A DNA stretch of 28,723 bases. Origin: an uncultured Campylobacter sp. (lineage in GTDB: Bacteria; Campylobacterota; Campylobacteria; Campylobacterales; Campylobacteraceae). Location of the stretch: the NCBI RefSeq assembly GCF_938002845.1, contig NZ_CALKZP010000033.1, positions 1 through 28,723 on the forward strand, in the 5' to 3' direction. Under the pieces are notes generated by a model. It did not search any database. It saw only the letters and a list, made by a program, of their open reading frames with translations, and was not told the origin of the DNA. Within the stretch, counting starts at the first letter, position 1. Each line of letters opens with the position of its first letter. Of this stretch, positions 23,017-28,723 are shown in pieces. The position numbers were made by a program, and so were the translations under genes.

Positions 23017-24216
23017 TTAAAATTTTTGATTCTTTTCTCGCAATAAAAAATACACGGCGTTCGCGCAAAGAGCACAAATCACCATCACACTTGCGAGCAA
23101 AAACGGCTTATTCGCTCCCACTGCACCCACGATAAACGAAATAGCCCCGGCAATAGCAAACTGCGCAGTCCCCAGTACCGCCGAAGCTGCGCCAGAGTTG
23201 CCGTCCTTATATAGCGCCATCGCAAGCGTCGTGGCGTTAGGCGCAACAAAGCCAAGAGACGAAAGTAATACGAAAAGCGAAGCCTCAAAGCAGATGAAAG
23301 GAAGGTCAAGCATAGCGCATGCGAGCAAAATCAGGCTCATCACGAGCATCGCTATTAGACCGAAATTTAATAAAGCGGCGGGTTCGCGATTTTGCACGAG
23401 TTTGGCATTTAGTGCCGAAACAAGAGTCATTCCAAGAGCGTTTATGCCGAATACTGCGCCGAAGGCATGCTCGCCCAGCCCATAATAGCCCAAAAATATA
23501 AAGCTAGAGCCCGTGATATAAGCAAAAAGCGCGCTCATCGCAACCGCAAATCCTAGCGTATAGCGCATAAATTCTTTATTTCGCAAGATTATGCTGTATT
23601 CGCCAAGCACGCCTTTTACGCTAAGTGTAGCAGTCCTGTCTATCTGAGCGCTCTCGTCGAGTCCGAAAAATATAAATGCAAAAAGCAAAATTCCAAGCGC
23701 GAACAAAATCGCAAAAATCGCTTGCCATGAGAAAAAATCTAGCACAAATCCACCTAAAGTTGGTGCTAGCATCGGCGCTAGCGAGCCTACGACCATCATC
23801 AGCGCAAACATCGCCGCAGCCTCGTGCAGTTCGAATTTATCATTAATTACGGCTCGCGCAAGTACCACTCCAGCGCACCCACCCAAAGCTTGCAAAAATC
23901 TAAAAAATATAAACGCGTAAACGCTATCAAAGCTCACGCAAGCAAGCGACGCAAATATAAAAAGCAAAATGCCCGCGTATAACGGCTTTTTACGACCAAA
24001 TTTATCGCTTAGCGGCCCATAAACGAGCTGTCCTAGCGCAAAAGCGATGAAAAAGCTCGCAACCGATAGCTGAGTGTAAAACTCGCTCGTAGCAAAGCTT
24101 GCCTTTACCTTTTCCAGCGCGGGCAGATACATATCGGTAGACAAGGGCGCCAGAGCGGACATATAGGCGAGTATAATCACCAGCTTAAATTTAGCGAATT
24201 TACTTTGTTTGACCAT
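23017..24216 (-). CDS. Bcr/CflA family multidrug MFS transporter
   Basis: A roughly 399-residue, 12-segment inner-membrane protein of the major facilitator superfamily. The first segment is followed by STDMYLPALEKV, the DMYLPALP hallmark of Bcr/CflA drug transporters. The loop motif GPLSDKFGRKKPL follows, and then SLAPMLAPTLGGFV in segment 5 (antiporter motif). It should pump out small toxic compounds in exchange for protons. A TTG at 24228 would extend it by four residues; I prefer the ATG at 24216. The start lies inside the end of the kinase-like gene, so the two are probably translated together. The stop is 102 bases before thrS. Confidence 0.9.
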   Translation of the reverse strand: MVKQSKFAKFKLVIILAYMSALAPLSTDMYLPALEKVKASFATSEFYTQLSVASFFIAFALGQLVYGPLSDKFGRKKPLYAGILLFIFASLACVSFDSVYAFIFFRFLQALGGCAGVVLARAVINDKFELHEAAAMFALMMVVGSLAPMLAPTLGGFVLDFFSWQAIFAILFALGILLFAFIFFGLDESAQIDRTATLSVKGVLGEYSIILRNKEFMRYTLGFAVAMSALFAYITGSSFIFLGYYGLGEHAFGAVFGINALGMTLVSALNAKLVQNREPAALLNFGLIAMLVMSLILLACAMLDLPFICFEASLFVLLSSLGFVAPNATTLAMALYKDGNSGAASAVLGTAQFAIAGAISFIVGAVGANKPFLLASVMVICALCANAVYFLLREKNQKF

Positions 24217-24937
24217 CGTTTTTCTCAATTATTTTTATGCAAAGCTCAAACGTGTGCACGAGCGCGTTTAGATCTTTAAATTTTTGCGGCAAGAGCCTGG
24301 CGATAAAATATATCGGACGCAGCGCAAGTACCGTAGCCCACGCACTTTGCACTACATCCTGCCCGCCGCTTGAGGCGTAGGTGCGAATGCCTGCGCGCAC
24401 CAAGCCTTCGCTCAGCCCTTCACGACACAGATCATAAACAAACAGCAAAAAATCTCGCATTTTGGCTTTTTGCAGATCACCGCGCTCGCCGCGATTTTCA
24501 AAATCTATAAATTTCATCTCGCCGTTTTTTACTAAAACGTCGCGCAGCGCGGGTCTGCCGTGTATGAAGCCGCGCGAATGCAGCTGTGCTAACGCCGCAG
24601 CGTAGCCCTGAATGAGCGCCACGCAAGATGCCTCATCCGAGCTTTTTAGCACCTCGTCCACCGGCGTGCCGCCGTCTTTGAGTACGAAAAAGTTCTCGTC
24701 TCGCAGCACCAGCTGCGGCACAGGCGCGCCGGCTGCGTACAAGCTCTCGCATTTTAGCGCTTCGTAATCGAAAGAGGCTTTCGGATTTGCTTTAAATATT
24801 TTCGTAAGCAATCCACCGCGGATGTGCAGTTCCGGCTGCTTTAGCCAGTATTTCTCACCCTCGAAACTAAAGCTCGTGACGCGCTCGCCAGGATGATTTT
24901 TTAGAATTTCATTTACGTATTCTTTAAAATTTTGCAT
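24200..24937 (-). CDS. WaaP/RIO-like small-molecule or LPS kinase
   Basis: A 245-residue protein with a compact protein-kinase-like fold. The ATP lysine is in KYWLKQPE, and a helix with YEALKCES could hold the paired glutamate. The catalytic loop is HGRPALRDVLVKNG, and the metal-binding aspartate is in FIDFENRG. This set fits the lipopolysaccharide-kinase/RIO/Bud32-type group (KdkA, WaaP), in which the loop has an HG start instead of HRD. The substrate could be an LPS heptose or Kdo, but the sequence does not say. There is no signal peptide or membrane segment. The ribosome site is weak. It overlaps the downstream MFS gene. Confidence 0.75.
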   Translation of the reverse strand: MQNFKEYVNEILKNHPGERVTSFSFEGEKYWLKQPELHIRGGLLTKIFKANPKASFDYEALKCESLYAAGAPVPQLVLRDENFFVLKDGGTPVDEVLKSSDEASCVALIQGYAAALAQLHSRGFIHGRPALRDVLVKNGEMKFIDFENRGERGDLQKAKMRDFLLFVYDLCREGLSEGLVRAGIRTYASSGGQDVVQSAWATVLALRPIYFIARLLPQKFKDLNALVHTFELCIKIIEKNDGQTK

Positions 24938-25170
24938 TTAATAAATTTAGCGAATTTTTTTTAGAAAGAGCTAAATTTGCGAGTTTTATTTTATTAAGTT
25001 TCATATGTCCGCATAAAATTTATTACGTAAATTCAGCGGGGCTAAATTTTAAAACTATAAAGTAGAATTTATTGAAGTCTTGGAATTTTATAGCGCAGGA
25101 AGCAGCAAAAGCGCATAATTTCAGAATTTTAAAAACTAAGATTTGCGTCAAAAAATTTTAAAACTAGAAG

Positions 25171-25245
25171 TGGCGACCCCTACGAGATTCGAACTCGTTT
25201 TACCGCCGTGAAAGGGCGATGTCCTAACCGTTAGACGAAGGGGCC
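25171..25245 (-). tRNA. tRNA-Glu (anticodon TTC)
   Basis: A 75-base cloverleaf with encoded CCA. The acceptor stem is GGCCCCT with AGGGGTC (one G-U). The D-loop has AACGGTTAGGAC, the anticodon loop is CCTTTCACG with TTC, and the T-loop is GTTCGAATC. It is a single gene transcribed leftward, the only tRNA seen in the window. Confidence 0.97.
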
Positions 25246-25322
25246 ACTTAATCTGGTATTAAGATTAAAGGCGGTATTCTACTCAAGACGCACTTAAACC
25301 CAACTTAAATTAAGGATTATTT

Positions 25323-25817
25323 ATGAAATGCTCTTTTCTGGCGCCGCTTGCTCTTTCGCTTCTGCTCGCAGGCTGCGCTACCACCGCGCTCAAGCCCGCT
25401 TCTACGCAAGCTGTAAATTTCACCGTCATTTCGCCGCTTACTCGCACCAGCGACGCGGGCTTTATGCGTAAATTTAAAAATCAAACCGAGGTTCAAATTT
25501 ACGCAAGCGGCATTAGCGTGCTGAGCCTGGTTTTAAAAGGCGATAAAATTTGCATGAACGGCGCGTGCGACGACGAGCTCGTTTTCAATAAAAAATTCTT
25601 CGGCACCGAGCACTACCGCGGGCTTCTCGGCCAAATCCTAGACGGCAAGCCGATCTTTGGCGGCAGCGACGCAGGCGAGCGCCTTTGCCTCGCGCAAAGT
25701 CTGCAAGATGACTCTATCGATTATAAAGTTTGCCGCGACAAGGACGGCGGCGGAAGATCCATAAGTTTCGCCGATGCAAAGCGCGGCGTAAAGATCAAAA
25801 TCCGCGAGCTGCAGTAA
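25323..25817 (+). CDS. Hypothetical lipoprotein
   Basis: A 164-residue protein with a clear lipoprotein signal: MKCSFLAPLALSLLLAGC, Cys18 following LLAG. The mature part is mixed alpha/beta with VNFTVISPLTRTSDAGF, GISVLSLVLKGDKIC and a cysteine-bearing loop (CMNGACDDE). Two further cysteines occur near LCLAQ and KVCRD and might form disulfides in the periplasm. It resembles small lipoproteins found across Campylobacter, but I cannot name a function. AAGGA precedes the ATG at good spacing. It diverges from tRNA-Glu. Confidence 0.85.
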   Translation: MKCSFLAPLALSLLLAGCATTALKPASTQAVNFTVISPLTRTSDAGFMRKFKNQTEVQIYASGISVLSLVLKGDKICMNGACDDELVFNKKFFGTEHYRGLLGQILDGKPIFGGSDAGERLCLAQSLQDDSIDYKVCRDKDGGGRSISFADAKRGVKIKIRELQ

Positions 25818-26184
25818 AATTTTGCGCTAGCCGCGAGCAATGTTTGTAGCGCGTGAGATGCAATTCCGCGGGCGGCGCGAGCAAATCGCGAACGAGTAAA
25901 ATTTCGCGCAGCGGGCGTTTGTAAGTGCGCGGAAATAATGCGCTTCGGTCACCGTTTCAAAACACGGCGCGAGCAGTCAAAATTCCATTATTCGGCGGGG
26001 TAGCCGCCTAAGCTGCACAAACGGCGCGATTTTATTAACACTCTGCACCGACTCTTTGCGGCGAAATTTACCGAGCAGTGCGTATGTGCAAAAGAAAAAA
26101 CGCGCATTTAAATTTAGAAAATCAACGCACGGCAGAGGTTATGAAATTTTTCCGCGCAACGTAAAATAAAATTTAGGAGGCAGA
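25818..26184. other. Intergenic, no gene seen
   Basis: About 367 bases, GC-rich compared with the other spacers. There is a short GGCGG/CCGCC hairpin near 26000 and a possible TAAAAT -10 box for nfo at 26162-26167. I see no open frame with a credible start. Confidence 0.5.
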
Positions 26185-27039
26185 ATGAAGCGGATCGGAG
26201 CGCACGTGAGTGCTAGCGGCGGGGTTTCTAACGCGCCGCTAAACGCCGCAAAGATCGGGGCGGACGCGTTTGCGATGTTCGTCAAAAATCAGCGCAGATG
26301 GGACGCACCGCCGCTTAGCGCGGAGGAGACCATCGCGTTTAAGGACGCGCTGAAGCAAAGCGGCATCCGCGCGAAGCATGTCTTGGTGCACGACAGCTAC
26401 CTCATAAATTTGGGCCATCCGCGCGAGGCGGAGCGCGAAAAGTCCCTAAACGCCTTCGTGGACGAGATCCGTCGCTGCGAGGCGCTCGGACTTAAGCTTT
26501 TGAACTTTCATCCCGGCTCGCATCTAAATGAAATTTCAGCTCAGCAGTGTCTGGATAATATCGCAGGGTCGCTAAATTTCGCCATCGCAAACACCGCAGG
26601 CGTCAAGCTCGTGCTCGAAAATACCGCGGGCCAAGGCTCCAATCTCGGCTATGATTTCGCTCAGCTCGCTTACGTGATCGGCAAAATTTCAAACAAAGAT
26701 CGCATCGGCGTCTGCATCGACACCTGTCACGCGTTCGCCGCAGGATACGACCTCCGCAGCCCGCAGGCCTACGAGCGCACGATGAGCGAGTTTGACCGCG
26801 CGATCGGCTATAAATTTTTAAGCGGCATGCACCTAAACGACACGAAAAACGAGCTTGGCGTGCGCAAGGATCGGCACGAGAGCCTCGGACGCGGATTTTT
26901 AGGGCTCGCGGCGTTTGAAAACATCATGAACGACCCGAACATCGACGAGATCCCGCTGATTTTAGAAACCATCGACGATAGCCTCTGGGCGGAGGAGATC
27001 GCACTTTTGCGCAGTATGCAAGGACGCCGCAAAGCCTAA
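26185..27039 (+). CDS. nfo: Endonuclease IV (AP endonuclease)
   Basis: A 284-residue TIM-barrel nuclease of base-excision repair that cuts the backbone 5' to abasic sites. The start RIGAHVSASGGV is the family signature. Metal-binding residues are visible in LNFHPGSH, LENTAGQG, CIDTCHAFAAGYD, HLNDTKNELG with DRHESLGRG, and LETIDD. The length is typical. A very good ribosome site, TAGGAGG, precedes the ATG. It appears to be a single-gene unit. Confidence 0.97.
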   Translation: MKRIGAHVSASGGVSNAPLNAAKIGADAFAMFVKNQRRWDAPPLSAEETIAFKDALKQSGIRAKHVLVHDSYLINLGHPREAEREKSLNAFVDEIRRCEALGLKLLNFHPGSHLNEISAQQCLDNIAGSLNFAIANTAGVKLVLENTAGQGSNLGYDFAQLAYVIGKISNKDRIGVCIDTCHAFAAGYDLRSPQAYERTMSEFDRAIGYKFLSGMHLNDTKNELGVRKDRHESLGRGFLGLAAFENIMNDPNIDEIPLILETIDDSLWAEEIALLRSMQGRRKA

Positions 27040-27800
27040 TCAGGCAACCCTTTGCGCCACGTAGAATTTTATCTCATTTCGCTTTAAAGTGGCGCCAGCG
27101 ATAAGAGCCTTATGCCGTGCGTTTACATCGCGAGATTTATCGCTTAATTTTAACAAGCAAAAATAATGAGGAACTTCGCGCTAAAAATTCTGCGCCGTAA
27201 AAAGTCGCGAAATTCTACGACGAAAACACAGCACCAGAGCAAAAGAGCAAAATTTTTATAGAAAAACGCAGCGTCGCGGCAGAAATGAAAAATTTTACGC
27301 TGCGTAATTAAAATTTTCAAGCAAGATTTTTAAAGCGATGCAGCGGTAAATTTTAAAATTCTATCGCTACGATATTTCAAGGCTCAGCGTCAAATTCGAA
27401 GTTCTAGAAATTCTAAAATTCTAAATTCCACATCAAAAAATTCGCGCGAAGCTTTATACGCGCGACTGCGTAAATTCCAACATCACAATTCTACTTTCAC
27501 TTGATCCTTGCAGAGGCGAAGCGCATAAGATTTCATAAATTCTAACTTAAAATTTTGCTACGTACCAATCTATGCTTTTAGCGCGCATTTGCTTATGACA
27601 AATCTGCTTCTTTATTTTAGCGCTTTGCTCGCGCCAAAATCTGTGCAGGATCCGTGTAAATTTACGCTAAATTCTACCGCATATCGCCCGATCAATTTAA
27701 AATTTTATCGTCGCTTTGAATTTACTTGCGTTTTAAATTTAGACGCGGCGGGATTTTAAGCCGCAGCCGACGCGCATCGTACCAGCCGCAACTCAGCGCG
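27040..27800. other. Long gene-free stretch rich in AAATTCT-type words
   Basis: About 760 bases with no acceptable open frame on either strand. AATTTT and AATTCT words recur at short intervals, separated by GC-richer bits, which recalls the repeat tracts inside the coding sequences at 4672-4760 and 10402-10552. It may be decayed coding sequence. No tRNA or obvious structured RNA was recognised. Confidence 0.5.
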
Positions 27801-28487
27801 CTATTTTAGCAGCTCATACATATCGCAGGATTCTTTATATATTTCCGACTCTCGCAAAATAAGATCGTCTTTGCATGTATCGCAAGCTTTTTTAAAGTAC
27901 TGCGCAGCTTTGCTTTTATCTTTCATAGTGTAATAATTAAAATTTGCAAAGTTATTGCACGCGACACAATCACTTAAATCACAACCTTTCTTCATATAAA
28001 CCCCCGATTTTAATTTATCCATTTTTACCTCTTTACCCTCATCATACATTTTCATTAGACTTTCGCAAGAGAAAGCATCTCCTATCTTAGCATTACAAGC
28101 CTTGTCGTAATAATTTATCGCCTCTTTTATATTTTTTTCTACAAATTTTCCAGTATGATATAACATCCCTAAATTTAAGCAGCTTTTTCCGCTTCCCTCA
28201 CTGCATTTTCTTTCGGCAAATTTGATACCCTCCTTTGGATCTTCATCTATTATTTTGTAAATCACAAAGGGACAAGCCAAATCCTCTCCTCCGTCGCAAG
28301 CTTTTTTAAGTATATCGACCCCTTTATCGGGATTGCCGTTATTAATATATGACAAACCGGCTACATAGCAAGAGTTCATATCTCCGCCTTCGCACTTCTT
28401 TTCCGCAGCCTCAGCAAATTTAAGACCGTCTAAATCAGCGAACGCAAAGTAAGCGATAAACGCTAACGCAAATAGCGATTTTTTCAT
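27801..28487 (-). CDS. Secreted Sel1-repeat (Hcp-like) cysteine-rich protein
   Basis: A 228-residue protein with a signal peptide (MKKSLFALAFIAYFAFA) and five or so Sel1-like repeats of about 36 residues. Each repeat carries a pair of cysteines (for example CEGGDMNSC, CDGGEDLAC, CSEGSGKSC), the arrangement of the Helicobacter cysteine-rich proteins (Hcp). In those proteins the cysteines form one disulfide per repeat, and some bind penicillin or act on host cells. The job here is unknown. GAAAGGA precedes the ATG. A run of 19 G lies 36 bases upstream, so expression is likely phase-variable. Confidence 0.88.
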   Translation of the reverse strand: MKKSLFALAFIAYFAFADLDGLKFAEAAEKKCEGGDMNSCYVAGLSYINNGNPDKGVDILKKACDGGEDLACPFVIYKIIDEDPKEGIKFAERKCSEGSGKSCLNLGMLYHTGKFVEKNIKEAINYYDKACNAKIGDAFSCESLMKMYDEGKEVKMDKLKSGVYMKKGCDLSDCVACNNFANFNYYTMKDKSKAAQYFKKACDTCKDDLILRESEIYKESCDMYELLK

Positions 28488-28523
28488 TTAGTATCCTTTC
28501 CGGGTAAAATTTGGCTAATTCTA

Positions 28524-28542
28524 CCCCCCCCCCCCCCCCCCC
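28524..28542 (-). promoter_or_regulatory. G19 homopolymer in the promoter of the Hcp-like gene
   Basis: Nineteen C on the + strand, i.e. G19 upstream of the leftward gene. TAGAAT, a likely -10 box, follows the tract directly (28518-28523), so tract length sets the distance to any upstream promoter element. Poly-G tracts are the usual phase-variation switches in Campylobacter. Confidence 0.7.
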
Positions 28543-28647
28543 TAAGAAATTGATTAAATTTGCCGCTAATTTTAAAAAGGCGGCGAGAATTTAACGGCCA
28601 CGGATCCACCAAGCCCGCTCAAAATTTAAATTTTACCTGGATTGAGC

Positions 28648-28653
28648 TATAAT
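28648..28653 (+). promoter_or_regulatory. Extended -10 box (GCTATAAT) for murI
   Basis: A perfect TATAAT with GC before it, 35 bases ahead of the murI TTG start. Confidence 0.7.
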
Positions 28654-28687
28654 CCCTTTTTTGAAATTTTAACCTTGGACTAAGAAT

Positions 28688-28723
28688 TTGAAAATAGCGT
28701 TTTTTGACTCGGGTATCGGCGGG
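28688..28723 (+). CDS. murI: Glutamate racemase (N-terminal fragment)
   Basis: The first 12 codons only, starting at TTG: MKIAFFDSGIGG. The FDSGxGG motif with its catalytic-loop aspartate and serine is the signature of glutamate racemase, which makes D-glutamate for peptidoglycan. A GGA lies upstream. It runs off the right edge. Confidence 0.85.
   Translation, partial: MKIAFFDSGIGG

Noticed and set aside
25248..25268. TTAATCT/AGATTAA hairpin beside tRNA-Glu
   Set aside because: It lies on the 5' side of the tRNA and is AT-only in strength; probably chance.
25818..26184. Structured RNA in the GC-rich spacer before nfo
   Set aside because: Only one short stem was found, and nothing resembles a known RNA family.

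Overview
The window looks like a chromosomal segment of a Campylobacter or close Campylobacterota relative with a fairly GC-rich genome. I would guess the oral C. gracilis / showae / rectus group, but nothing here fixes the species. The signs are a selenocysteine formate dehydrogenase cluster beside selA-selB, a translationally coupled thrS-infC with rpmI-rplT, -10 boxes of the TAtAAT/TACAAT type without clear -35 boxes, frequent TTG starts behind AAAGGA-like ribosome sites, a long poly-G tract, and an Hcp-like Sel1-repeat protein. Words such as AAATTT/AATTTT are scattered everywhere, inside and between genes.

Layout. 1-53: the first codons of a leftward carboxynorspermidine dehydrogenase-type gene. 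54-2098: a strikingly AT-rich block with an AAA/OLD-like ATPase overlapping a small PD-(D/E)xK-like nuclease gene that is out of frame at an A9 run; this looks like an acquired defence-type module. 2204-2952: a TPR gene broken by one frameshift. 3239-5932: a leftward group with a lipoprotein, a membrane protein carrying 33-bp tandem repeats, a LysE/ArgO exporter and a small unknown protein. 6173-12673: the leftward formate dehydrogenase region, with a polyferredoxin and TorD-like chaperone unit, then after a terminator the fdhX-fdhA-fdhB unit. FdhA reads through an in-frame UGA (Sec180) with a SECIS hairpin. No fdhC lies downstream. 12840-16263: divergent selA-selB, which supply selenocysteine for FdhA. 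16314-17027: a DsbC/thioredoxin-fold protein. 17530-19491: an autotransporter whose passenger resembles Spherulin-4/GH135 glycosidases. 19621-22914: thrS-infC-rpmI-rplT. 23017-24937: a WaaP/RIO-like kinase overlapping a Bcr/CflA transporter. 25171-25245: tRNA-Glu. Then a lipoprotein, nfo (endonuclease IV), a 760-bp empty stretch, an Hcp-like protein with a G19 tract in its promoter, and the start of murI.

How the genes work together. The clearest functional unit is periplasmic formate oxidation. The Tat-exported Mo/W FdhA and Fe-S FdhB are matured by a TorD-type chaperone and a polyferredoxin, while SelA and SelB decode the UGA. A TAAC-N4-GTTA palindrome next to the fdhX -10 box suggests Crp/Fnr-family control.

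The items I would look at first are the ATPase-nuclease pair with its A9 switch, the surface-displayed GH135-like autotransporter, and the in-frame low-complexity inserts in three proteins (SelA, the TorD-like protein and the 303-residue membrane protein). All calls rest on reading the sequence and on memory of protein families; no database search was run.
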